From contig JBMNRA010000030.1 in the NCBI GenBank assembly GCA_050944415.1, positions 1 to 35,063 on the forward strand: a stretch of DNA of 35,063 nt, given 5' to 3'. This stretch comes from Ruminococcus_G sp050944415 (GTDB taxonomy: Bacteria; Bacillota; Clostridia; Lachnospirales; Lachnospiraceae). Position 1 is the first letter of the stretch, and the number at the start of each line of letters is the position of its first letter. The notes below the pieces were generated by a model. The model did no database searches, had not been told where the DNA came from, and worked only from the letters and a program-made list of their open reading frames with translations. Positions 23,796 to 31,922 of the stretch are shown here, piece by piece. A program made the translations under genes and the position numbers.

Positions 23796-25604
23796 ATGGG
23801 GCAGTGGCTGAGTTATCTGAAAAAAATACGGCCCTACAATATACAGAAGGGATTCCGTTATCTGAAACATTACGGTCTGAAGGAATTTCTGGTTCGACTG
23901 TCTGAGAGGATGGAACCGGAAGAAGTACCCTATGGCCCCTGGTTTGAAAAACACCGGGTGACGGAAGAAGAGCTGAAAAAACAGAGAGCCAGGAAATGGA
24001 AACAGGCGCCTCTGTTAAGCGTGGTTGTTCCCGCTTATAAAACACCTGGAGATTTCTTGGCTCAGATGATGGATTCACTGCTGGCCCAGTCTTATCCGAA
24101 CTGGGAGCTGTGCATTGCCAACGGAAGTCCGGAAGATAAGACGATGGAGAAGGTACTGGACAGATACCGGAAACAGGACGGACGTATCCGTGTGAAAAAT
24201 CTGAAAGAAAATCTGGGAATTGCTGAAAATACCAACGCAGCCCTTGCCATGGCATCCGGGGATTTTGTGGGTCTTCTGGATCACGATGATCTGCTGGCCC
24301 CCAATGCACTGTATGAGGTGGCGGACAGGATAGTGTCCGATGGGGAGATTGATGTGCTGTATACAGATGAGGATAAGGTAACAACGGATTTGAAGGAGCA
24401 TTTTCAGCCTCACTTCAAACCGGATTTCAGCATTGATCTTCTTCGTTCCAACAATTATATCTGCCATTTTTTTGTAGTACGCAGAAGTCTGTTGGAAGAG
24501 ACGGGAGGATTCCGGCGGGAGTATGATGGAGCTCAGGATTATGATTTTATTTTCCGCTGTACGGAAAAAGCGGAAAAGATCGCTCACATTCCGGAGGTGC
24601 TGTACCACTGGAGAACCCACAAAGAATCTACGGCGGATAACCCGGTAAGCAAGATGTATGCTTTTGAAGCGGGAAAGAGAGCCATCGAGGGAAATCTGAA
24701 ACGGTGCGGGATTCAGGGAACGGTAAGCCATACGAAGGATCTGGGATTTTACCGGGTAGATTATCCCGTGGAAGGGAACCCGCTGGTATCCGTAATCATT
24801 CCCAGCAAAGATCACAGTGAAATGCTGGCCAGATGTGTAGAATCAGTCCTGAAAAAAACGAAGTGGCAGAATTATGAGATTATTATTGCGGAAAATAACA
24901 GTGTGGAAGAAGAAACCTTTTCTCTGTATGGTCAGCTTGAAAAAAATCCAAGGATTAAAGTGATTACATGGAACAGAGAATTTAATTACTCCGCGATTAA
25001 TAATTTTGCAGTGAAGGAAGCAAAGGGAGAATACCTTTTGTTTTTAAATAATGATGTGGAAGTGATATCGGAAGACTGGATGACCGGTATGCTGGGGAAC
25101 TGCCAGAGAAAAGAAGTGGGAATTGTAGGTGCAAAGCTCTATTACCCGGATGATACGATTCAGCATGCAGGAACAATTATCGGTATCGGAGGAATAGCCG
25201 GCCATGCTTTTCTGAATATGCCCCGGTCCAGAACGGGATATCTTCACAAAGCGTCCATTCAGCTGAATCTAAGTGCGGTGACTGCTGCCTGTATGATGAT
25301 GAAACGGTCTGTGTTTGAAGAACTGGATGGATTTGAAGAAGAATTAAGTGTGGCTTTCAATGATGTGGATTTATGTCTGCGGACGGTGAAAGCCGGCTAT
25401 CTGGTGGTTTATCTTCCCTGGGCTCAGTTGTATCATTATGAGTCAAAATCTCGGGGAGCGGAGGACAGTGAAGAGAAGGTGCGGCGGTTCCAGAGGGAAA
25501 TTGAGTTTATGAGAAACCGGTGGATAAAACTGTTGAAGGCCGGCGACCCTTACTATAATAAAAACCTGACGCTGAGTAAATGGAATTACTCGCTGCGTCT
25601 GTGA
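23796..25604 (+). CDS. Glycosyltransferase with two GT2 domains (paralogue 3, no N-terminal beta module)
   Basis: A 602-residue paralogue of the enzymes at 11341 and 13853, lacking their long N-terminal module; only about 70 basic residues precede GT2 domain A. Domain A (about 73-290) has SVVVPAYKTP, DHDD (162-165), YTDEDK and GAQDYDF; domain B (about 330-550) has SVIIPSKDH and NND (418-420), GIVGAKL and AFNDVDLC. The C terminus again shows YHYESKSRG and GDPYYN-x-NLTL. Starts 5 bases after the wecE-like gene. Both active sites look intact. It may add a Fuc4N or another branch sugar rather than the backbone, since it travels with the amino-sugar gene; this is a guess. Confidence 0.85.
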   Translation: MGQWLSYLKKIRPYNIQKGFRYLKHYGLKEFLVRLSERMEPEEVPYGPWFEKHRVTEEELKKQRARKWKQAPLLSVVVPAYKTPGDFLAQMMDSLLAQSYPNWELCIANGSPEDKTMEKVLDRYRKQDGRIRVKNLKENLGIAENTNAALAMASGDFVGLLDHDDLLAPNALYEVADRIVSDGEIDVLYTDEDKVTTDLKEHFQPHFKPDFSIDLLRSNNYICHFFVVRRSLLEETGGFRREYDGAQDYDFIFRCTEKAEKIAHIPEVLYHWRTHKESTADNPVSKMYAFEAGKRAIEGNLKRCGIQGTVSHTKDLGFYRVDYPVEGNPLVSVIIPSKDHSEMLARCVESVLKKTKWQNYEIIIAENNSVEEETFSLYGQLEKNPRIKVITWNREFNYSAINNFAVKEAKGEYLLFLNNDVEVISEDWMTGMLGNCQRKEVGIVGAKLYYPDDTIQHAGTIIGIGGIAGHAFLNMPRSRTGYLHKASIQLNLSAVTAACMMMKRSVFEELDGFEEELSVAFNDVDLCLRTVKAGYLVVYLPWAQLYHYESKSRGAEDSEEKVRRFQREIEFMRNRWIKLLKAGDPYYNKNLTLSKWNYSLRL

Positions 25605-25627
25605 GAAAACACAGGAGAAGATAGGAA

Positions 25628-26596
25628 ATGAAGGAAGTGTCTGTTGTAATTCCGAATTATAATGGAATTGCATATATAAGACCATGTCTTGACAGCCTTT
25701 TACAGCAGAAATTCCGGAACTTTGAGATCCTGGTAGTGGACAACGGATCGGAAGACGGAAGCAGGGAAGCGGTGCAGCGGGAATATCCCGGGGTGCGTCT
25801 GATTGGTCTGCCGGACAACACAGGATTCTGTCATGCGGTGAATGTGGGCATAGAAGCATCGGAAGCGTCTTACATTATTCTTCTGAACAATGATACGCTG
25901 GTCCATCCGGATTTTGTACTGAATATGCTGGAAGGAATACGAAAACATCCGAAAGCTTTTTCGTGCGCAGCCAAGATGGTGCAGATGACGGACCATGAAA
26001 AAATCGATGATGCCGGTGATTACTACTGCGCGCTGGGATGGGCTTTCGCCCGGGGCAAAGGGAAACCGGAAAAGAGGTATCGGAGATCCTGCAGGATTTT
26101 CACATCCTGTGCAGGTGCGGCTATTTATAAAAAAGAACTGCTGGAAAAGACAGGACTGTTTGACGAGGAACATTTTGCTTATCTGGAAGATATGGATCTG
26201 GGATACCGTGCAAGGATCATGGGATATGAAAACTGGTTTCTTCCGGATGCCGTTGTTTATCATGCGGGAAGCGGTACCAGCGGTTCCAGATACAATCTGT
26301 TCAAGATCAGATATTCTTCCAGAAATAATGTTTATATGATATATAAAAACATGCCTGTTCTTCAGATTCTTTTAAATCTCCCCCTGCTGGCAGCCGGATT
26401 TGGCATAAAACTGATTTTTTTTGCGGCCAAAGGGTACGGAAGGGAGTATGCTGCGGGTATTAAAAACGGTTTTTCTCTTTCCCTGCAGGGCCGCAGACAG
26501 GGCCGGAAAGTCAGGTTTGCATGGAAAAATTTCAAAAACTATGCGGCAATACAGCTGCAGCTCTGGATCAATATAATTCGTCGGTTAATGGGATAA
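25628..26596 (+). CDS. Single-domain GT2, rhamnosyltransferase-like
   Basis: A 322-residue inverting glycosyltransferase: VSVVIPNYNGIAYIRPCLDSL at the N terminus, VVDNGSEDGS, LLNNDTLVHPDF (metal-binding NND), and FAYLEDMDLGYRARIMGY (catalytic-base region). The last 100 residues are hydrophobic and basic and probably lie on the inner membrane face. This layout is typical of WbbL/RfbF-like rhamnosyltransferases, which often add the first rhamnose to a lipid-linked GlcNAc or glucose. It follows the double GT2 by 23 bases with an AGGAGAAGATAGG leader and is the last gene before the promoter of the initiating transferase. Confidence 0.8.
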   Translation: MKEVSVVIPNYNGIAYIRPCLDSLLQQKFRNFEILVVDNGSEDGSREAVQREYPGVRLIGLPDNTGFCHAVNVGIEASEASYIILLNNDTLVHPDFVLNMLEGIRKHPKAFSCAAKMVQMTDHEKIDDAGDYYCALGWAFARGKGKPEKRYRRSCRIFTSCAGAAIYKKELLEKTGLFDEEHFAYLEDMDLGYRARIMGYENWFLPDAVVYHAGSGTSGSRYNLFKIRYSSRNNVYMIYKNMPVLQILLNLPLLAAGFGIKLIFFAAKGYGREYAAGIKNGFSLSLQGRRQGRKVRFAWKNFKNYAAIQLQLWINIIRRLMG

Positions 26597-26607
26597 AAAA
26601 TATAATA

Positions 26608-26636
26608 TTGCCTTATTATGTAACTTAGTGTATATT
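26608..26636 (+). promoter_or_regulatory. Sigma-A-type promoter for the initiating sugar transferase and LCP genes
   Basis: TTGCCT (26608-26613) and TATATT (26631-26636) are 17 bases apart in the 78-base gap 26597-26674. The transcript would start near 26643. No terminator hairpin is present in the gap, so the upstream message may also run through. Confidence 0.6.
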
Positions 26637-26674
26637 AATAGAATAGTGTGGAAAGGTATAACAGGTGATCCCAA

Positions 26675-28075
26675 GTGATAAAAGATAATCAGAAGTACTT
26701 TAACCGGCTGCATATTCTGATTGATGCCCTTGTTATTGCAGCATCCTACTGGTTTGCGTGGTTTCTGAAATTTGAAACAGAGCTGTTCGAGTCAGTCCGC
26801 ACCTTATCTTTTCAGCAGTATATGACGGCGCTTCTTCTCATTGTGCCGATGTATCTGATTCTGTATTCTGCGTTTAATCTCTATCCGCCGAAACGGGTAC
26901 AGGGCAGAAGGCTGGAGCTGGCTAATATTGTAAAAGCCAACACCATTGGACTGTTTATTCTGATTGTGATATTATATGCGGCAAGGATTATTGACTTTTC
27001 GCGAAGCATGTTGGTTATATTTTTCTTCGTCAATATTGCGGCGGAGGAGATTGTCCGTATTATTATCCGCATGGTTCTGCGGGATATCCGCAGGAAGGGT
27101 CTGAATCAGAAGCACATTGTGCTGGTGGGATACAGCCGGGCGGCAGAAGAGTATATTGACCGGATACTGGCCAACCCTCAGTGGGGATATATGATCAGAG
27201 GCATACTGGACGATTCGGTGGAAGCGGGAACGACTTACAAAGGGATTAAAGTACTGGGAAGAATTGACAATCTGATGATTATACTGCCCCAGAACCGGCT
27301 GGATGAAATCGCCATTACACTGGGCCTGAACGAATACAGCCGTCTGGAAGAAATCGTAGCTCTCTGTGAAAAATCCGGCGTACACACAAAATTTATTCCG
27401 GATTACAATAATATCATTCCGACGAAACCCTACACGGAAGATCTTCTGGGACTTCCGGTGATCAATATACGGTATGTGCCGCTGAGCAATACATTTCCGG
27501 CAGCGCTGAAGCGGCTTACAGATATTTTCGGATCTCTGGCCGCGATCGTGCTGTTTTCCCCTGTGATGCTGCTGTGCGCCCTTCTGGTGAAACTGACGTC
27601 ACCGGGACCGGTTCTGTATAAGCAGGTGCGTGTGGGACTGCACAACAAAAACTTTGAAATGTATAAGTTTCGTTCCATGGAGGTTCAGCCGGAGGAAGAG
27701 GAGAAGAAAGCATGGACAGTGAAAAACGATCCCCGTGTAACGGGAATTGGAAAATTTATGAGGAAGACGAGTCTGGATGAGCTGCCGCAGCTTTTCAATA
27801 TACTGAAAGGCGATATGAGCATGGTAGGTCCGAGACCGGAACGTCCCTTTTTCGTGGAAAAATTTCGCGAGGAGATTCCCCGATATATGGTTAAACATCA
27901 GGTGAGACCGGGCCTGACAGGCTGGGCGCAGATTAATGGCTACAGAGGGGATACTTCCATCCGGAAACGCATAGAATATGATCTGTACTATATTGAAAAC
28001 TGGACTTTGGGTCTGGATATAAAGATTCTGTTTCTGACGATCTTTAAAGGTTTTATTAATAAAAATGCATACTAA
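26675..28075 (+). CDS. Polyprenyl-phosphate hexose-1-phosphate transferase (WcaJ/WbaP-type initiating enzyme)
   Basis: A 466-residue membrane enzyme that moves a sugar-1-phosphate from a UDP-sugar to undecaprenyl phosphate and so starts each chain. There are four N-terminal hydrophobic helices (about 10-125), a Rossmann-like CoA-binding-type domain (HIVLVGYSRAAEEYIDRI onwards, about 145-250), a re-entrant hydrophobic segment (about 283-310) and the catalytic C terminus with YKFRSM, SLDELPQLFNILKGDMSMVGPRPE and RPGLTGWAQINGYRG. The pattern fits TIGR03023-type glucose/galactose transferases. Start is GTG at 26675 with an AGGTG site. This is the only initiating transferase in the window, so it probably primes the main polymer. 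Confidence 0.92.
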   Translation: MIKDNQKYFNRLHILIDALVIAASYWFAWFLKFETELFESVRTLSFQQYMTALLLIVPMYLILYSAFNLYPPKRVQGRRLELANIVKANTIGLFILIVILYAARIIDFSRSMLVIFFFVNIAAEEIVRIIIRMVLRDIRRKGLNQKHIVLVGYSRAAEEYIDRILANPQWGYMIRGILDDSVEAGTTYKGIKVLGRIDNLMIILPQNRLDEIAITLGLNEYSRLEEIVALCEKSGVHTKFIPDYNNIIPTKPYTEDLLGLPVINIRYVPLSNTFPAALKRLTDIFGSLAAIVLFSPVMLLCALLVKLTSPGPVLYKQVRVGLHNKNFEMYKFRSMEVQPEEEEKKAWTVKNDPRVTGIGKFMRKTSLDELPQLFNILKGDMSMVGPRPERPFFVEKFREEIPRYMVKHQVRPGLTGWAQINGYRGDTSIRKRIEYDLYYIENWTLGLDIKILFLTIFKGFINKNAY

Positions 28076-28095
28076 AGAATAGTAAGAGGTTTATT

Positions 28096-29229
28096 ATGGC
28101 AAAAAAAATGAGAACAAAGGCGATGAAGCGCAGAAGAAGAAGGAGAATTCTCTTTGCTTTTGAAATATTGATTCTCCTGATCCTGGTAGGGGGGATCTTT
28201 ATCTATGCACAGATCAATAAGAGACTGGATATGATCCAGGACAGCGATGTGGATATGAGTCAGGTGGAAGTCAACGAAGGTGTGGAAGAATTAAAAGGTT
28301 ATACCACCATCGCGCTGGTGGGTCTGGACAACACCAGTGATACGCTGGAACGGGGCAACAGTGACACCATGATTATCGCCAGCATTAATAATGACACCAA
28401 GAAAGTAAAGCTGGTTTCCGTTTACCGGGATACTTATTTGAACGTGGGGACGGATCCGGACGGTGACACGGACACTTATACGAAAGCCAATGCCGCCTAT
28501 GCCTATGGCGGTCCGCAGCAGATGATGAATATGATGAATAAAAATCTGGACCTGAATCTGGATGGATACGTGACAGTGGATTTTGCTGCCGTAGCCGAGA
28601 CCATTGATCTTCTGGGCGGTCTTGATATTGAGATGACAGCAGATGAAGTGGAGCATATGAATAATTACTGTGTGGAAACTTCTGAGGCCACAGGAAAGAG
28701 TTATGAGGAAATTGAGCCTGCAGACGGAACATATCATCTGAACGGCGTTCAGGCAGTGTCCTATGCCAGAATCCGGTATACGGCCGGAAATGATTTCCGC
28801 CGGGCCTCCCGTCAAAGACTTGTCATCTATAAGATGGTGGAAAAAGCGAAAAATGCCAGCTGGACTACGCTGACCAGGATTGTGGATACAGTTTGTCCAA
28901 TGATTTCCAGCAGTCTGTCGAAGACAGATATATTGAAGATGGGAATGAATATGATTACCTATGATATTGAGGATCAGACAGGCTTTCCGTCCAAGCATCT
29001 GGAAGGAGAGACGGTCAAGGATGTCATCGGTATCGATGCGGTTCTTCCGGTGACTCTGGAGCAGAATGTGATTGATCTTCATACGTTCTTATATCCGGAT
29101 GAGACGGATTACGTTCCGTCTGTTACTGTGCAGGACTACAGTGATCATATTATTGAGGTCAGTGGATACGGAGAAGAGGATATTCCGACACATTCAGAAG
29201 ACGGTGCTCTTCCCATTGAGGCATTCTGA
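28096..29229 (+). CDS. LytR-CpsA-Psr (LCP) family glycopolymer ligase
   Basis: A 377-residue type II membrane protein: a very basic cytoplasmic start (KKMRTKAMKRRRRRR), one helix (about 17-40) and an extracytoplasmic LCP domain. NSDTMIIASINNDTKKVKLVSVYRDTYL carries the conserved Asp and Arg residues that hold the polyprenyl pyrophosphate, and later AYAYGGPQQ, LLGGLDIEM and YARIRYTAGNDFRRASRQR with further conserved Arg residues complete the family pattern. LCP enzymes move an undecaprenyl-diphosphate-linked polymer onto peptidoglycan MurNAc. Location 20 bases after the initiating transferase suggests that this locus's polymer is wall-anchored and starts and ends under one promoter. Confidence 0.93.
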   Translation: MAKKMRTKAMKRRRRRRILFAFEILILLILVGGIFIYAQINKRLDMIQDSDVDMSQVEVNEGVEELKGYTTIALVGLDNTSDTLERGNSDTMIIASINNDTKKVKLVSVYRDTYLNVGTDPDGDTDTYTKANAAYAYGGPQQMMNMMNKNLDLNLDGYVTVDFAAVAETIDLLGGLDIEMTADEVEHMNNYCVETSEATGKSYEEIEPADGTYHLNGVQAVSYARIRYTAGNDFRRASRQRLVIYKMVEKAKNASWTTLTRIVDTVCPMISSSLSKTDILKMGMNMITYDIEDQTGFPSKHLEGETVKDVIGIDAVLPVTLEQNVIDLHTFLYPDETDYVPSVTVQDYSDHIIEVSGYGEEDIPTHSEDGALPIEAF

Positions 29230-29258
29230 AAGCAAATATAAGAAAGAGATATGATAAA

Positions 29259-29294
29259 GGGTGCTGCCGGACGGTACAGACGTTTGCAGCACCC
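29259..29294 (+). terminator. Hairpin, possible weak terminator or attenuator after the LCP gene
   Basis: GGGTGCTGC (29259-29267) pairs perfectly with GCAGCACCC (29286-29294) around an 18-base loop. The following bases (TGTTATTTATC) are only moderately T-rich, so termination may be partial. It separates the LCP gene from the last GT2, which starts at 29327. Confidence 0.5.
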
Positions 29295-29326
29295 TGTTAT
29301 TTATCAGAAAATCAGAGGGAAAAGAG

Positions 29327-30238
29327 ATGAATAAGACAGTTGACGTAGTGATTCCCACTTTCCATCCGGACGAAAGGGTGGTGAAGCTGGTGGGAAAACT
29401 GCTGGAGCAGAATTATCCCATTGATCATATTCTGATTATGAATACGCAGAAGGAGTACTGGGACGGCAGAATTGACAGTTTGTCGGAAAAAATCATAGTG
29501 GAGCATATTGAAAAGGCAGAGTTCGATCATGGGGCAACGAGACATCAGGCGCTTCTGAAATCCAGAGCCGATGTAGTGATTTTTATGACGCAGGATGCAA
29601 TGCCTGAAGATCGTGAGCTGACGGAGAAGCTGATGGCGGCCCTGGAAGACAGGCAAGTGGGAGCGGCCTATGCCAGGCAGCTGCCGGCAGACGGCTGCGG
29701 CTACCTGGAACGGTATACGAGGAAATTTAACTATCCGCCGGAAAGCAGGGTAAAAAGCCTGGCTGATCTGGATACTCTTGGAATAAAAACCTATTTCTGT
29801 TCTAATGTATGCGCGGCTTATGACAGGGAGATCTATCTGGAACTGGGAGGCTTTGTAAGACACACGATTTTTAATGAGGATATGATTCTGGCTGCTCAGA
29901 TGATACAGGCCGGATATAAAATTGCTTATGAAGCTCAGGCTCGAGTCATTCATTCCCACAATTACAGCGGGATGATGCAGATTCACAGAAATTTTGACCT
30001 GGCGGTATCTCAGGCGGATCATCCGGAAATCTTTCAGAGAGTTTCTTCGGAGGGAGAAGGCATACGGCTTGTGAAACAGACGGCTTCTCATCTTCTGTCT
30101 CACAGGCCCTGGCTGCTGCCGTCTCTTCTGTGGCAGAGTGCCTGTAAATATCTGGGTTACTGGCTGGGAAGCAGATACCGCAAACTGCCCCGGGCCCTGA
30201 TTTTAAAGCTTACAATGAACAGGGAATACTGGAATTAA
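29327..30238 (+). CDS. GT2 family glycosyltransferase, rhamnosyltransferase-like
   Basis: A 303-residue enzyme. VDVVIPTFHPDERV opens a GT-A fold; FDHGATRHQAL and IFMTQDAMPED are typical of a rhamnosyltransferase-like GT2 group, where the Gln-Asp replaces the usual D-x-D region; FNEDMILAAQMIQAGY is the catalytic-base segment. The start at 29327 (MNKTVDVV) was chosen since an AGAGGG site precedes it; an in-frame GTG at 29261 lies in the hairpin and would add an unrelated N terminus. It is the last glycan gene of the locus. It could add the first rhamnose after the priming sugar, but that order is a guess. Confidence 0.82.
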   Translation: MNKTVDVVIPTFHPDERVVKLVGKLLEQNYPIDHILIMNTQKEYWDGRIDSLSEKIIVEHIEKAEFDHGATRHQALLKSRADVVIFMTQDAMPEDRELTEKLMAALEDRQVGAAYARQLPADGCGYLERYTRKFNYPPESRVKSLADLDTLGIKTYFCSNVCAAYDREIYLELGGFVRHTIFNEDMILAAQMIQAGYKIAYEAQARVIHSHNYSGMMQIHRNFDLAVSQADHPEIFQRVSSEGEGIRLVKQTASHLLSHRPWLLPSLLWQSACKYLGYWLGSRYRKLPRALILKLTMNREYWN

Positions 30239-30304
30239 ATTACCTTTATGAATTTTTCATGACTTTATCACATATTCAACACAATTTATATTTACAATAG
30301 ATTA

Positions 30305-30310
30305 TATAAT
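30305..30310 (+). promoter_or_regulatory. Candidate -10 element for the HtrA gene
   Basis: A perfect TATAAT lies 36 bases before the htrA-like start in an AT-rich gap (30239-30345). No convincing -35 box is found at 16-18 bases upstream (the bases there read ACAATTT), so it may depend on an activator or be fortuitous. Confidence 0.4.
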
Positions 30311-30345
30311 GGTAATAGAGTCCAAAGAAGAGAGGTACAGATATA

Positions 30346-31800
30346 ATGAGTGATGATTGGAAAAGGGATGACAGGGAACCGGACAGTTCCTGGAGCCAGC
30401 AGGAAGAAGATACCTGGAGAGAGGCTTCTTCCTGGGACGGTGAGAAGCAGAGGCAGGAGGATTCCCACTCTTCACGGGAGGAAGAATCTTCGGAGAATAC
30501 AACGTATAGCTGGGTGAACCCGAAATTGAAGGAAAAAAAGAAAGAGGAAAAGAAATATACTTCTTATCAGTTTTCACAGCCGCAGCAGGATGCGGAAATA
30601 AAACTCCGGAAGAAACCTCATGACCTGCTGAAAAAATTCGGAATCTGTGTAGCGTTGGCTGTGGTGTTCGGTACTGTTTCCGGATTGATTATCCTGGGAA
30701 TTACTTCACTAGGAGGAAAGGATACAGATACACAGATTCAGCAGACAGTGCCTGCTACGGAAACAGTACAGTCTCCGTCTTCACAGGCCGCGTCTTCTTC
30801 CGGCAGCACAGTGGCTGACGTGGCTGCCAATGCCATGCCGTCGGTGGTGTCCATAAGCAATATAGGTGTTCAGGAAATTCAGAACTTTTTCGGGGGGACA
30901 CAGGAGTATCAGAGTGAAAGCAGTGGTTCCGGTATTATAGTGGGGCAGAATGAAACGGAACTTCTGGTTGCAACCAATAACCATGTGGTTTCCGGAGCGG
31001 ATACTATTACGGTCAGCTTCATTGATGAAACTTCTGTGGAAGCTCAGATAAAAGGCACGGATGTCAACAATGATCTTGCTGTGGTAGCGGTGAATCTTTC
31101 TGACCTGTCCAGCGAAACTCTTTCGAAAATAAAGGTTGCAACTCTTGGAAATTCTGATAATCTGGTAGTGGGCGAACAGGTGGTAGCCATCGGAAACGCT
31201 CTGGGATACGGTCAGTCCGTTACCTCCGGCTATGTCAGCGCGCTGAACCGGGAGGTAACAGTGGATAATGTGACGGCAAAGCTGATTCAGACAGACGCGG
31301 CCATTAATCCTGGAAACAGCGGCGGGGCTTTGCTGAATATGCAGGGAGAGCTGATCGGTATTAATGCAGTTAAATTTGCTTCCAGCGAGGTGGAGGGCAT
31401 GGGATACGCTATTCCTGTGAGCACTGCGGAACCTATTCTGGATGATCTGATGAGCAGAGAAACACGCCGGAAAGTGGACGAAAAGGATGCCGCTTATCTG
31501 GGCATCACCTGTACCAATGTGACTGCGGAGACACAGCAGATGTATAGTCTGCCGGCAGGTGTATTTGTAGATTCTGTTACAGAAGGAAGTGCGGCTGAGA
31601 AAGCCGGTATGATTAAAGGTGATATTATTACAAAATTCGATGGAACTGCCGTTACTACTTATGATGAGCTGGTGGATACGATGGCATATTACGCGGCAGG
31701 TGAAGAGGTGGAAATTGTGGTAATGCGTGCACAAAGCGGAGAGTATCAGGAAGTTACCCTTAATCTGACACTGGATGCCAGACCTGCTGATCAGGATTGA
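30346..31800 (+). CDS. htrA: HtrA/DegP-type membrane-anchored serine protease with PDZ domain
   Basis: A 484-residue trypsin-like protease. A long charged cytoplasmic part (1-95, many Glu, Ser, Arg, Lys) leads to one membrane helix (about 98-118) and a Ser/Gln/Thr-rich linker. The protease domain has the triad H213 (TNNHVVSG), D243 (NNDLAVV) and S325 (NPGNSGGAL), with VEGMGYAIPV after it. One PDZ domain covers about 380-475 (LGITCTNV, GSAAEKAGMIKGDIITKFDG). It degrades or refolds damaged proteins outside the membrane. The roughly 95-residue cytoplasmic part is longer than in most HtrA proteins. AGAGAGG precedes the ATG, and a strong terminator follows, so it is likely a single-gene unit. Confidence 0.95.
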   Translation: MSDDWKRDDREPDSSWSQQEEDTWREASSWDGEKQRQEDSHSSREEESSENTTYSWVNPKLKEKKKEEKKYTSYQFSQPQQDAEIKLRKKPHDLLKKFGICVALAVVFGTVSGLIILGITSLGGKDTDTQIQQTVPATETVQSPSSQAASSSGSTVADVAANAMPSVVSISNIGVQEIQNFFGGTQEYQSESSGSGIIVGQNETELLVATNNHVVSGADTITVSFIDETSVEAQIKGTDVNNDLAVVAVNLSDLSSETLSKIKVATLGNSDNLVVGEQVVAIGNALGYGQSVTSGYVSALNREVTVDNVTAKLIQTDAAINPGNSGGALLNMQGELIGINAVKFASSEVEGMGYAIPVSTAEPILDDLMSRETRRKVDEKDAAYLGITCTNVTAETQQMYSLPAGVFVDSVTEGSAAEKAGMIKGDIITKFDGTAVTTYDELVDTMAYYAAGEEVEIVVMRAQSGEYQEVTLNLTLDARPADQD

Positions 31801-31814
31801 TACATTGAAAAGAG

Positions 31815-31850
31815 CAATGAGACTGTCTATGACGGTCTCATTGTTTTATT
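31815..31850 (+). terminator. Intrinsic terminator after the HtrA gene
   Basis: Bases 31815-31827 pair with 31831-31843 as a 13-bp stem (one G-T pair) with a 3-base TAT loop, followed by TTTTATT. The stem core is CAATGAGAC/GTCTCATTG. Confidence 0.9.
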
Positions 31851-31867
31851 ACAACTGAAAACTTTAC

Positions 31868-31896
31868 TTGTGAGAGGGAAACTTATAAGCTATAAT
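31868..31896 (+). promoter_or_regulatory. Sigma-A-type promoter for the ClpX-like gene
   Basis: TTGTGA (31868-31873) and TATAAT (31891-31896) are 17 bases apart. The transcript would begin near 31903, some 20 bases before the TTG start at 31923. Confidence 0.75.
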
Positions 31897-31922
31897 ATAG
31901 CCATGAAAGTGAGGAAAGAAAA

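Noticed and set aside
30250..30265. ATGAA-TTT-TTCAT hairpin after the last GT2 as a terminator
   Set aside because: The stem is 5 bp, all weak pairs but one, and no T-run follows.
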